From: Flabesymbios commensalis
Lineage: Eukaryota; Annelida; Polychaeta; Terebellida; Flabelligeridae
Direction of reading: 5' to 3'
Assembly (NCBI GenBank): GCA_964017125.1
Contig: OZ024908.1
Location: 65,449,993-65,513,992, forward strand
DNA: 64,000 bases
The notes beneath the pieces were generated by a model that saw only the letters and a program-made list of their open reading frames with translations, was not told the DNA's origin and made no database searches. Positions 22,329 through 32,830 of the stretch are shown one piece after another. The translations under genes and the position numbers were made by a program. Within the stretch, counting starts at the first letter, position 1; every line of letters starts with the position of its first letter.

Positions 22329-22426
22329 CATCTCAATCATCTCACCGTCCTCAGGAGGTTCTCCTGGCCCAGTTTAGCCTATATGTGCACAAAGGTGGCC
22401 TAAAGCCCGATTCATTTCATTTTTTT
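22329..22426 (+). mobile_element. 5'-truncated SINE with perfect 13-bp target duplication
   Basis: It holds only the SINE body (CTCCTGGCCCAGTTTAGCC ... CCTAAAGCCCGATTCATTTC). ACCTACTTAAAAT flanks it at 22316-22328 and 22427-22439. Copy A has the unoccupied site ACCTTCTTAAAAT at 3620-3632. This dates the insertion after the duplication, or marks it as polymorphic between haplotypes. Confidence 0.9.
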
Positions 22427-22974
22427 ACCTACTTAAAATATAATGACGATAAACATGATAAGCTAGACTTTATGGCAAAGAACACTTTATTACGTTGTAC
22501 AGTATGAGTTTGCATTTTTTAAATTCACTTCAAATAGAATTTAAAATTTTGTCAAAGCTTGATTTTTTTCAAGCAGAAGCAAAATTAATAGGATAGGATA
22601 GGATAGGATTTATATAATTTTGGGCGCCTTGTTATACAAATTCAGAGACGTCTCAAACCCATAGCATATAGCAGAAGCAGCAAGTGGTCCGATTTACCAG
22701 GTTGGAAAAGACGAGACAAATCAATTAATTTTTTCGAAATTTTTCAAGGGTGTCAGATGTTTTTGTGTGCCCTAATGAAGTACAAAGTCAACTTGCTTAA
22801 TAATACCCTAAGATTAACTAAAACGGATCTAGATTGCCTTCATCGCTAAAGTGATCTGGGATACTGGTACTCTGGCTGTGATTTGACTACATGTAGCCAT
22901 AATTTCTACCCAACTGAAGTTTTGTCTCGCCACCGCGAACCACAACTTCAAGTAATTCCAATTACTCTGACCAA

Positions 22975-23149
22975 GTTCGTGGGGAGCCCCTGAGATGTAG
23001 CGAGCTCGGCCTCAGACCGCCATGGCTCGAACTATAAATCATATACATCTAAGGGTAGTGTCATCTCCCCATCCTTAGCAGGTTCACCTGACCCAGTTTA
23101 GCCTATATGTGCACAAGTGTGGCCTAAAACCCCATTCATTTCATTTCAT
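22975..23149 (+). mobile_element. tRNA-derived SINE, second-module form
   Basis: It runs from GGGGAGCCCCTGAGATGTAG to CATTTCATTTCATT. A 13-bp duplication, TTACTCTGACCAA, flanks it at 22962-22974 and 23150-23162. The duplicated bases resemble the minisatellite unit (CTGACCAAGTATAG), so it probably landed in the first unit of the array. The ortholog in copy A is at 4231-4380. Confidence 0.85.
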
Positions 23150-23150
23150 T

Positions 23151-24490
23151 TACTCTGACCAAACATAGATAAACACGCACACACACTTCCAGCTCACACA
23201 ACATCAGAATGTGATTTGAATACGTGTGACCACTGACCAAGTATAGATAAACACGCACACACACTCCCAGCTCACACAACATCAGCATGTGATTTGACTA
23301 CGTATGACCACTGACCAAATATAGATAAACACGCACACACACACCTAGCTCACACAACATCAGAATGGGATTTGACTACGTATGGCCACTGATCAAGTAT
23401 AGATAAACACACACACACACTCCCATCTCACACAACATCAGAATGTGATTTGACTAATTGTGACCACTGACCAAGTATAGATAAACACGCACACACACTC
23501 CTAGCTCACACAACATCAGAATGTGATTTGACTACGTGTGACCACTGACCAAATATAGATAAACACGCACACACACTCCCAGCTCACACAACATCAGAAT
23601 GTAATTTGACTAAGTGTGACCACTGACCAAGTTTAGATAAACACGCACACACACTCCTAGCTCACACAACATCAGAATGTAATTTGACTACGTGTGACCA
23701 CTGACCAAATATAGATAAACACGCACACACACTCCCAGCTCACACAACATCATAATGTGATTTGACTACGTGTGACCACTGACCAAGTATAGATAAACAC
23801 GCACACACACTCCCAGCTCACACAACATCAGAATGTGATTTGACTACGTGTGACCACTGACCAGGTATAGATAAACACGCACACACACTCCCAGCTCACA
23901 CAACATCAGAATGTGATTTGACTACGTGTGACCACTGACCAGGTATAGATAAACACGCACACACACACCTAGCTCACACAACATCAGAATGGGATTTGAC
24001 TACGTATGACCACTGATCAAGTATAGATAAACACACACACACACTCCCATCTCACACAACATCAGAATGTGATTTGACTAATTGTGACCACTGACCAAGT
24101 ATAGATAAACACGCACACACACTCCTAGCTCACACAACATCAGCATGTGATTTGACTACGTGTGACCACTGACCAAGTATAGATAAACACGCACACCCAC
24201 TCCCAGCTCACACAACATCAGAATGTGATTTGACTACGTGTGACCACTGACCAAGTATAGATAAACAAGCACACACACTCCCAGCTCACACAACATCAGA
24301 ATGTGATTTGACTACGTGTGTGACCACTGACCAAGTATAGATAAACACGCACACATACTCCCAGCTCACACAACATCAGAAGGTGATTTGACTACGTGTG
24401 ACCACTGACCAAGTATAGATAAACACGCACACACACTCCCAGCTCACACAACATCATAATGTGATTTGACTACGTGTGTGACCACTGACC
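23151..24490 (+). repeat. ~78-bp minisatellite of copy B (~17 units)
   Basis: Same unit as at 11368-13187. Most units here have AAACACGCACACACAC rather than AAACACACACACAC. Groups of three or four units recur as blocks: the run with ACCTAGCTC then TCCCATCTC appears near 23340 and again near 23960. This suggests local multi-unit amplification. Confidence 0.95.
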
Positions 24491-24492
24491 AA

Positions 24493-24630
24493 CACTCTAA
24501 ACAAAATAGGGTTCTTAGAAGGAACCCTTCAGTACTATTACCATGCAACCCCAGGAAAATTCCTGCAGGGTTCTCTTGGGGTTGCATGGTAATAGTAGTG
24601 AAAGGTTCTTTATTAAGAACCTATGTTGTG
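24493..24630. mobile_element. 138-bp palindromic MITE inside the minisatellite
   Basis: Inverted arms include GGGTTCTTAGAAGGAACCC and ACTATTACCATGCAACCCC with their inverses. The ends read CACTCTAAACA and the inverse-type TGTTGTG. AA lies on each side (24491-24492, 24631-24632), and removing the element restores the unit ...GACC-AA-GTATAG. This is essentially the same spot in the unit used by the 6.8-kb element. Confidence 0.8.
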
Positions 24631-24689
24631 AAGTATAGATAAACACACATACACACACACCCAGCTCACACAACATCAGAATGTGATTT

Positions 24690-25250
24690 TGTGTTTATTT
24701 ATTGTTTATTTGACTTCCAGTTAAAAACATGCAAAAATGGTACATTATAATTATTATTATCATTTTTCGAACATTTTATTAACTTTGGTTGACGGGAACA
24801 GGTCGAGACGACCTCTACAATGCCTGTCAACCATATAAGTGAATTAAAATAATAGAATAAAATAATATTCATAGTTTAAAATAGCGATAGCAATTTAAAA
24901 ATGTACATAATATAGATTATAAAGTTTACCATTTGTACACATAAAATAAAATAACCGACAACTGTCTGTCATCTGTTTCCCGCACCAAAACCAGAGATAA
25001 AATAGCTACACTGTGCTCTACACCGTGTAGCAAAAAAAGACACTCTGGAAAGCGTAGAAACCTAATTAAAACCTCTAAATGCTTTAGTTGTCTATTATAT
25101 CAAAGGACATACAACTAGGATATGTGAAAAGGAAAAACAGTAAAAACTTATGGCACTTTTAATTTTAACATAGGCCTACATACAACCCTAAATAAAAGTA
25201 ATACTATAAACCTAGAATACATCTACCGACGTCAGCTCATATTGACCAAG
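24690..25250 (-). mobile_element. Unclassified insertion with AATAAA-type tail
   Basis: It interrupts a further minisatellite unit, which stops at ATGTGATTTT and resumes at TGTGACCACTGACC at 25251. Read on the minus strand it ends CAAATAAACAATAAATAAACAC, a repeated AATAAAC tail like a retroposon 3' end. It also contains GTCGTCTCGACCTG. There is no coding remnant; it is probably the 3' UTR of a LINE. Confidence 0.5.
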
Positions 25251-25275
25251 TGTGACCACTGACCAAGTATAGATA

Positions 25276-25690
25276 AAAAAACAAAAACAAGCAATTCACC
25301 TCATCGGCAAAAGCCCGCAGACCTCGGATCGCTGGGCTAATCCGGTGCCAAGATACCAACACTGGTACTAATCCATATCGACCTATACACTGCAGGTCTA
25401 GGCCTGGATGTTTTTGAAACGGTTTACCGTCCTGTAGTCAAGACGTTGTGGTGCAATAAAAAATAACTCACTGACGTGAGGCAGATCGAAACACCGCTGG
25501 ATATTGGCAAAAAATTGGTGATGTCCAAGCCAAACACCAAGGGTGGTGGATGGGCCACAAGCTCGGACTGACAATGAGAAAGACACCTTTTATGTTTTTG
25601 ACCTTCCACTTTTTATGCGGTGAAATATCGTTCTGTGACACATACAATACATCTTCTTAAAGTAATCCCAAATTCTCTTTGAAGGCAGTG
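25276..25690. other. Unassigned stretch after the minisatellite
   Basis: Moderately GC-balanced DNA (CCCGCAGACCTCGGATCGCT) without a recognisable gene or match elsewhere in the window. Confidence 0.4.
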
Positions 25691-25696
25691 TTCTCA

Positions 25697-25930
25697 TTCA
25701 CCCAATGCCGTTTAAATGTTGGGCCACCGTCTTCGACGCTGGCCCAACTTTGAAACAGCATTGGGTGATACAGCATACCCATGTTTGCTGGTCACATCAC
25801 CCAGCAAACGTGAGACGTTTAGCCAAAGCTGCATTAATGTTGGTCCAGTGTCGTAGAAGATGGACCAATATTATAGTTAAATCAGCATTTACCTCATACA
25901 CATCACTGGTTGAGCGCAATGCTTTGCCAC
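25697..25930. mobile_element. Two adjacent hairpin MITEs (GTTGGGCCA..GTCG family)
   Basis: The first (about 25697-25795) folds CACCCAATGCCGTTTAAATG against CAGCATTGGGTG around a GTCTTCGACGCTGG centre. The second (from about 25798) begins CCCAGCAAACGTGAGACGTT and is more decayed. The family consensus, clearest at 47151-47259, has CCCAGCAAACACGAGACG ends. Confidence 0.7.
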
Positions 25931-25976
25931 ACTGTACCAGGACATCCAGCCAATATGTAGATGAAGCCATTGTTAA

Positions 25977-26220
25977 CCCTTTAACCGCCAAGTTATTCAA
26001 TTTGAATTTTCACTCACTTGAAGTTGTGTCTCGCTGACGCGATCCACAACTTCAAGTGAGTGAAAATTATTTAGATTTGTCAGAATGGAGGTCAACTAGT
26101 TTCAAATCTTGCTGATTGATGTCACATTTTATTTTCAACATGTTTAAAATCTGATATATGCCATATACTAATGAAAAATGTAAAAAAAAACGAATATAAT
26201 CGGTACCTGCGGTTTAAGGG
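25977..26220 (+). mobile_element. TTAA-flanked MITE, piggyBac-like ends
   Basis: The left TTAA (25973-25976) is followed by CCCTTTAACCGCC, and the right end is the inverse (GCGGTTTAAGGG, then TTGA). It contains the hairpin repeat at about 26006-26069. Two more copies are at 27334-27571 and 34940-35181. TTAA targets with CCC..GGG ends are typical of piggyBac. No transposase is present. Confidence 0.85.
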
Positions 26221-26424
26221 TTGAATATGTGATTGAGGTGATTGTTCGTCATCTTTTACAATCTGTCAATAAGGGCAAGATTACAAGCGGGAATGACAAA
26301 GATCGTCATGAAAGACGGTGGCAAAAATAGCTCTGATTTTAAACAATGTCGGGCATACGCTTTTCAGACCATAAACCTTCCCTGTTTGTTCCAGAGGAGC
26401 TTCACAGACACAGGCAAAAAGCCG

Positions 26425-26512
26425 ACTTAACGCCCAACGTTGGCTTAATGTAGCTCCGGCGTCGAAGACACCGGCACCACATAGCGCCAACGTTGATTCA
26501 GTGCATTGACGA
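26425..26512. mobile_element. Hairpin MITE, decayed copy
   Basis: GCCCAACGTTGGCTTAATG folds against the CGCCAACGTTGATTCAGTG side around CGGCGTCGAAGACACCGG. Same family as 47151-47259. Confidence 0.6.
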
Positions 26513-26519
26513 ACGTAAC

Positions 26520-27270
26520 GGTCAGGCCGGGCAATTTGTTAAAACGAGCACAGTGATTTAGGCTAAGTGGACAGCTTTCTCTTTGATTCTGATCTATAAT
26601 TATACTTACCTCACCTCAGGATTTCCTAGTGCTCATGCAGGTGGTTCTGTGACATTTAGACGTCATCACTTATTTCTTCACGAAATGTGGGAAGTACGTG
26701 TAATTTGGACATATGCGGTAATGCAAAACTCTCTTTCATTTTAAAAATGTAAAACATATATCCTTTAAATTATTTAACATTTCCCAGTAATCAAGGGACA
26801 CCTAAAATATAATTTTATTTATTGTAACGGTTTCAAATTAACAGACTGATTATCCGCTTTAGTAACGCTATATACATGTGCATCTCAAGCCAACAAGAGG
26901 CTTTTGACGAATGTTGATTTAAATCAGCATTGATTGAACGTTTCGTGATATCGGTGTTATGCTCTTGGTTTACTGGTGGTTCCCATGGATGTCTGTACGG
27001 GCGCATAAAGGTATCTGAATCTATTTAAAAAAAATAATAAACTCCAATTTTTCAAATTGATTTGAAACGATGCTGACAAGCTTTCTCTTCAGTCACCCAT
27101 CCATCTTTTTAAATTCACATTCGCCTGCACAAATAATTTAAATGCATCCATTTATTTTGTGATAGTGATCAATCATAAAATACATCAAGACATTATAAGT
27201 ACTTACATAAAGACAGGGACGCAGCACAATAGTAAGAGATCTAGCTGGATTTCGTTTGAAGCAGAAGTAA
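26520..27270. other. Non-coding stretch
   Basis: No gene or repeat was recognised apart from a weak hairpin-MITE trace near 26895-26950 (TTTGACGAATGTTGATTTAA). Confidence 0.4.
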
Positions 27271-27273
27271 TAA

Positions 27274-27640
27274 TTAGCCCTCACAACGCTGATTGAAGAC
27301 TAAAGGGTTTTCTTCAATTTGAAATCAGCTTAACCCTTTAACCGCCGGTGTCGCATATATTCGGGGTTTCATTTATTATTAGCACATTAGGTACCACATT
27401 TTAAGTATGTTAAAGATAAAATGTGACATCAACCAGCAAGATTTGAAAAGAGTTAACCTCCATTTTGTCAAATATGAATAATTTTCACTCACTTGAAGTT
27501 GTGGATCGCGTCAGTGAGACACAACTTCAAGTGGGTGAAAATTCAAATTGATTAATTTGGCGGTTAAAGGGTTAAATGTCCTGGTTAGCTCGTTCCGATT
27601 GATTAACGTTTCGACCCGAACGGTCATTTAAGTGATTTTG
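27274..27640 (+). mobile_element. Decayed ACAACGCTGA MITE hosting a nested TTAA MITE
   Basis: The left part (27274-27329) is CCCTCACAACGCTGATTG ... TTTGAAATCAGC. The right part (27576 onward) is ATGTCCTGGTTAGCTCG. Together they match the consensus seen at 17619 (GAAATCATCATAAATGTC). The 27334-27571 element sits at the TTAA between them. Confidence 0.65.
27334..27571 (-). mobile_element. TTAA-flanked MITE, piggyBac-like ends, nested copy
   Basis: TTAA at 27330-27333 and 27572-27575 flanks perfect CCCTTTAACCGCC / GGCGGTTAAAGGG ends. The orientation is opposite to the 25977 and 34940 copies. The internal hairpin (27481-27543) is intact. Confidence 0.9.
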
Positions 27641-27644
27641 TAAT

Positions 27645-28355
27645 ATTTTAATAGGTTAAAGCATATTGTGCTATTAGGAAGGCTGCATGCTCTACGGGGA
27701 GTTGAAATGGTACTCGAATAGGCAGGTCCAATGACCAGGGGGTAATACGCGGAGTCGGCCGATAGCTACGTCTACAGATCTGAGCCAGATTAGTATTTTC
27801 TGCCTATACATGTTTACAGTCGTGAACGAATAACAAATAATAATTATACGTTCTTCGGATTCTTTACTGCATGCGTGTACCTCTGTCGCTTATAAATGCT
27901 TCCTATTTCGTTCGTTTTTGAAGAATACTTATAAAAAAGACACATTGGAGTAATGCAAACCAATAATTCGCATTTCTTCAGACGTGAAAAAGGCCAAAAG
28001 GCTGCGTGTTTCAATCATATTATGCCACCATCTCCTGACGAGTTAGAATGATGGATGGGATGTTTTTGTATGCGGACAGAGCCAGGCATTTTTTCTGGAG
28101 GGCCAGCGTCAGGTACTGGTAAAGCAATGTGATCTTCCGAGAAGGCGTTCTCAAAGCCCTCCAAATGAAAAAAAACCCAGAGCTTTCCCATGTTTTCACT
28201 GATGAAATGTGTTATATTTTTTTTCAACGCTGATCTCCATGATATCCGAGCTGTACCCTTCACTCGCCCTGCTAATAGTGCATTAAAAAGAAATGGGCTC
28301 GCTTCATCTTCATTGACATTCTATGAGTGAGTATTCCCTAAATCAGGCGAATGTT
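27645..28355. other. Non-coding stretch with one ambiguous open frame
   Basis: An 82-codon minus-strand frame (28015-28263, starting MKGTARISWRSALKKN) has no recognised domain or convincing splice sites. I do not call it a gene. The rest is unmatched. Confidence 0.35.
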
Positions 28356-28359
28356 AACG

Positions 28360-28515
28360 GGACTGGTCCAGGCTAATATCATTAAAAAATCAGTGATTTT
28401 ATTTTGGCTTCTTACTATGACCATATGATGTAAACATGTCCATAGAATAGAACTGCAAAAGTTTTTTTTAATTTTTGTGCTGCGCATTTACCAGCTAGAC
28501 TAGCTATAGAGATTG
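28360..28515 (+). mobile_element. Half of the 377-bp palindromic MITE
   Basis: It matches the left arm of 37704-38080, including TGACCATATGATGTAAACAT, GTCCATAGAATAGAACTGC and TTTGTGCTGCGCATTTACC. The matching right arm is missing, so this copy is a single arm. Confidence 0.75.
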
Positions 28516-29045
28516 TTCAGATTAAACGTTAGGCTTAAAAAAATATATATTCTGCGTAAATATGGAGATTCATCTACGCACACTAGACAAAAGTTTGTTC
28601 ACCCACAAATAAAATATATTTGTGATGCTATTTGAAACATAATTAGTGTTACAATTAATATTTAATCGGGTAGCCACGTGATCTTATAATGCTGCTCTCC
28701 TGAGCAAAAAGGGATATATATACAATGTTCTGATTTTTTGCAGGACAAATTCTGTCAGAATTTCTGAATAATTCTGCTTTAATTTCTTCACATGGGGTTG
28801 GTTCGACCCCTCCTGCGTCTTTTTTCATCAAACTTCAGATGTTTTCATAAAGATCGCTTGAAAATAGACTGGATAATCTTTGTGACCATTGGTGGCCAAA
28901 TTGACCACATAATGTTGTTTTGTTGTCAACATATTCAACTCGGCATGTGAACATATGCGCCATTATTTGATGACGCAGGATAATATATTGTTATGGGGAT
29001 GTTAACATGATATTTTATACAGATCTCCAAGCCGGATATAAAACC

Positions 29046-30242
29046 GGGATACCCTTAAACAACTTCCCAAGTTCCGAAATTCCCAAGTTCCGAAGTTCCC
29101 AAGTTCCGGGAACTTGAAGTTCCCAATTTTCAACTTCCGGGAACTTCAAGTTTCAAAATTTAAAAAAAGTTAACAAAAAAATGTTTTTTCCTATTTCAAC
29201 AAAAAACATTTTAGATACTGCCTTTGCCTTTCCACGCATTATAGATTGCCAAGCTGCGCGCATGAATGGAATTAAATGTGGTTTTCTAGACCGCGCACAC
29301 TAATTGTTATGTTCAAATGACGAATTGGCCCTCTATGTGTAGGCCCGACGTTGACCCAAAGTTGAAGTAAGGTTTGCCCAACGTCTGTGACCTTACAGCA
29401 GCATTAATCCAAGATCGGGTCAATGTATGTTTGATGGGAGATATACAGCTGGTATTAGGCAGCCATCCACAGAGGAGTTGATCTGAGTAGGCCCAGTTGT
29501 TTTTCAAGTTCGAAGACTATTATAACATGCCGCTATATATATGCATAGAAAATATATAATGATATAGGGCCTAGGCCTACAAATCACACCTCGCAGATTA
29601 GAATTCCCAGCAAACACCACGCCCTGGCCCAATGCTGCTTTTACGTTGGGCCAGCGTTGCAGACGGTGGTCAAACATAAAACCAGCATTGGGTCAATGCG
29701 TCGTGTTTGTTGGCGCGCGTGGAGGAAAGACCTCATAAGCTCTACAGGCTAATAAATAATATATGCCATCAATCACGACAAAGACCCAATACTAGTAAGC
29801 GTTTAATAATGTTGTTCTATCGTCGGCCACCAGCACTCGAACTCGAATATACTATATCTGGGAAAATATCATATTGTAATACTCTTTATTTTAGATTTTG
29901 CATAATAAATTTGCGGTTCCATTGTAAATTGCATTTCATACCTGTATTTAATTTCACATCGTGAAATGTTTGCCAAGATCGCCTATAAACAAAATATAAA
30001 TATGTGAAAAACTAACTTTAGTCTACAGCACTTAAAATTAATATTGGGTACCAAACTGTTTTGCCGACAAAAACGATTTTTGCAAATATTGTTTTATTAT
30101 ATTTTTTCACTTATTTTGGCATTTCGGAGCTTGAAGTTCCCGCAACTTGAAAATCGGGAACTTGAAGTTCCCGGAACTTGGGAACTTCGGAACTTGGGAA
30201 CTTCGGAACTTGGGAACTTGGGAACTTGTTTAAGGGTATCCC
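29046..30242. mobile_element. Mutator-like foldback element with 9-bp target duplication
   Basis: A perfect 9-bp duplication, TATAAAACC, lies at 29037-29045 and 30243-30251. The termini are exact inverse copies, GGGATACCCTTAAAC and GTTTAAGGGTATCCC. Each terminal repeat is about 110-120 bp and consists largely of short tandem variants of AAGTTCC / GGGAACTT, so each end can fold on itself as well as on the other. The interior (29160-30115) is AT-rich, with a nested hairpin MITE at 29607-29718 and no transposase. Nine-base duplications and GG-starting ends fit MULE transposons; the repeat-built ends resemble foldback elements. Confidence 0.85.
29607..29718. mobile_element. Hairpin MITE nested in the foldback element
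   Basis: It runs from CCCAGCAAACACCACG to the inverse-type CGTCGTGTTTGTTGG, with ACGTTGGGCCAGCGTTGC near the centre. It has decayed arms of the 47151-47259 family. Confidence 0.7.
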
Positions 30243-30251
30243 TATAAAACC

Positions 30252-31780
30252 TGTATAATATAGAAATATAGGGGTCGCATATGACAGTATGGCGAGGAAC
30301 GTGCAATTTTAAATTTGACATTTTATTGGTGTAGTCAATTGTAAACGATGGTGGTTTGACATCATTATTCAGACACGATACTGGCATTGTGTACACTAAT
30401 TACGGGTTTGCCGTATATGCGTTGACAGATGGTAAACACGTTGTAAGTGCCTGTTATTTATTAAAAACGCACTTGAGGACTGTGATTGCGGAATATATGA
30501 TATTCACAATAATTCGTATTAATATATAAATATATCCACAAAAAAAGTGTCATCAAGATACGGTCGTGTCATTATCGCCAAAGGTTTTTTATGCGAGATA
30601 AATGTGGAGGTACAGATATATTTTGGTAACGGTCGATAATAACAGAATGTGAAGGGCAGGATTCCTGATGGCTTAACCATTACGTCATTGAGTATGAAAT
30701 GAGTTGTATACCATAGTATATATAAGTATGTGTACACATTTCTGTACAAACAGCAGTTGTAGATTTATCCGGGACAGTCATCAGTGATTTGAAATAAAAA
30801 TAACACGTAAAAATAACACGACATTAATACAAATATTTACAGAAATATACGTATTTTCACTAGAGATATTATGAGGATGCTCCAGACGAGCCGAATCTTG
30901 TCGACAGTCTTAGTATTGTAAATTTTTGAACGATGTTTTGTGGACTCGCTAGTACTAAAAAGTAAGGAGTGGGGTGGATCGGTCCCAAAGCCTGTATGAG
31001 TATCTAAAGTCTACGCGCATAATTGCGGAAGCAGTCTATTAACACTGATAATTGAAGCAACATCATGCTAACTCATTTTTTGTCGTTTTGAGAAAAAGCT
31101 GTTTAAATATTTTTACTCTTCTAAAATACCTATAACTCCCTTGCTTTTATGCTATTGACTTTAATTTGTTGGTATGTTTATGGTTTGTTTTTAATAAGCC
31201 CAACATAAAAATTGTCATGTTTTTCATTCAAATGTGATTGAAGCTCAGGATGCAGGAGAAGTGTTGATGACACATTCAGTGTTGACATTCCCACAAAATA
31301 ATGTTTGGTATACATAACAACAACAATGCATCAGTTTTTTGTATAATAATAATGATGTGAAAAAATAAGATGACATATCTATGAGCCCCACCCTTTTTTA
31401 CAGATGGTGCATCAGGCTGAAATAAGCACAATACGACAAAAAAAAACAGAATACATGCTGAATTGATTTAGCATGTTCTTGCATGGACCCCTTAAATTTA
31501 TGTCAAATAGTTAGTTGATAATTACAGACGTCACAATGTAATGTGATTTCAAGAATCATTAGCCCGTACAGCGCAGAAATATGTTTGTATAAACCATGGA
31601 AACCGAAGGGTTTTTTAAATTGAAATTAGCATAAATGTCTTAGTTATATCTTTTCGCCTATGTCATCATACATATTTCACTCTGTTAGTGGGGGGGGGGG
31701 GGGGGCGAATTAGTCGTTCGACTCTGACGTCCAAAGAAAATTAGCGTGTCACTGTGAGTGTGACGAACATCGTGTGTAAA
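30252..31780. other. AT-rich non-coding stretch
   Basis: No exon or RNA gene was recognised. A decayed copy of the ACAACGCTGAA MITE lies at about 31560-31670 (GCGCAGAAATATGTTTG), followed by a long G run at about 31689-31706. Confidence 0.5.
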
Positions 31781-32147
31781 TCTTATACTCCAGTCACACA
31801 CACGCCTTGGGTGACAAAAATAGAACAGTGCGTCGTTGTTCGTCTATGAATTTTTTCAGGGTATGAAAAGAGCCAGCGAGTTTAAGACGAATTATACAGC
31901 GTGATATAACTAAATGAGGTGTATAATTCAGCGAATACACAGCGTTTCGGCACCGCCTTGCGCGTTAGCAAAGCGACAAAGTTAACAAATACACCGCACA
32001 TCGCCAGCGCGAGGCCTGAATAAGTCAGAAAGCATTTACCACGCCCCATATACGTTATAATTATGTTCGCTGGACATGAGAAGGAACACGCTGGATGGGC
32101 GCTATATGCGCGCTTAGTGCTGGCATTAGTGAGTTTTTTTCTAACCG

Positions 32148-32365
32148 TAAGGCTCAGTCACACATAGTCGACGCACGGCCCACGCTAGAGCGTCTGTTGT
32201 GCGTCGGTCGCGCGTCAGCACTCGTTACTGGTTCGTGGAGGGCGCTGCACTAACACTACGCATATTTTTGTGTGCTCTGTAATCGTCAAAGGAAGTTGGT
32301 TATGTTTAAAATATTGAACGCATATCAACGCATAAATGTACACGCCAGAAGACAGATGAGTTTTT
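32148..32365 (+). repeat. ~215-bp direct repeat, first copy
   Basis: AGGCTCAGTCACACAT, TCTGTTGTGCGTCGGTCG, GTTCGTGGAGGGCGCTGCAC and ATAAATGTACACGCCAGAAG recur in the same order at 32617-32830. The second copy has a small internal insertion near 32648. Confidence 0.8.
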
Positions 32366-32616
32366 TTTGGACCGTAAAGCTACGGCCCACCAAACGCCGC
32401 GCCGCGCTGCGAAGCGCCGCTCTGCGCGGCGCCGAACAAAATAAGTAGGTGCGGCCCCACCGAACGTCGCGCCGCGCGTTAAAAAAGATAAACTTTACTG
32501 TTTAGCATAGCAGGGGCCGCGAAATGAAAGCTGGGAAAAGTTTATATTCCACGGCGCCGCCTTTCTTAACGCGCGGCGCGGGGCGGCGCGGCGTTCGGTG
32601 GGGCCACACCTTTAGG
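32366..32616. mobile_element. GC-rich inverted-repeat insertion
   Basis: Ends CCACCAAACGCCGCGCCGC and GGCGGCGCGGCGTTCGGTGG are inverse, with a second inner pair (GCGCGGCG..). The element lies between the two 215-bp direct repeats. It is by far the most GC-rich segment of the window. The flanks GACCGTAAAG and CTTTAGG suggest insertion at the repeat junction. Confidence 0.65.
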
Positions 32617-32830
32617 CTCAGTCACACATTGTCGACGCACGACCCACGCACTGAAAATTGCTTTTTTTTGCCAGAGCGTCTGTTGTGCGTCGGTCGTGTG
32701 TCAGCACCCGTTACTGGTTCGTGGAGGGCGCTGCACCAACGCTAGGCATATTTTAAAATATCTAACGCATATGAACGCATAAATGTACACGCCAGAAGAC
32801 CGCCAGAAACACACAGGATGCGCTAGGACA
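32617..32830 (+). repeat. ~215-bp direct repeat, second copy
   Basis: Partner of 32148-32365, with about 90 percent identity by eye over the shared blocks. Confidence 0.8.

Larger units (their letters stand above)
17996..23160 (+). repeat. Segmental duplication, copy B
   Basis: It is the collinear partner of 1087-4543. The left breakpoint lies inside the SINE that is complete in copy A; in B only the first tRNA-like module remains, joined to the TACTTGTA motif. Material found only in B is a LINE at 19003-19840, a 318-bp block at 21130-21447, a LINE at 21667-22267 and a SINE piece at 22329-22426. Three of these have clean empty sites in A. Otherwise substitutions and small indels separate the copies. 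Confidence 0.9.

Noticed and set aside
28015-28263. Minus-strand 82-codon frame MKGTARISWRSALKKN...
   Set aside because: No domain, splice sites or coding-like continuation could be shown.
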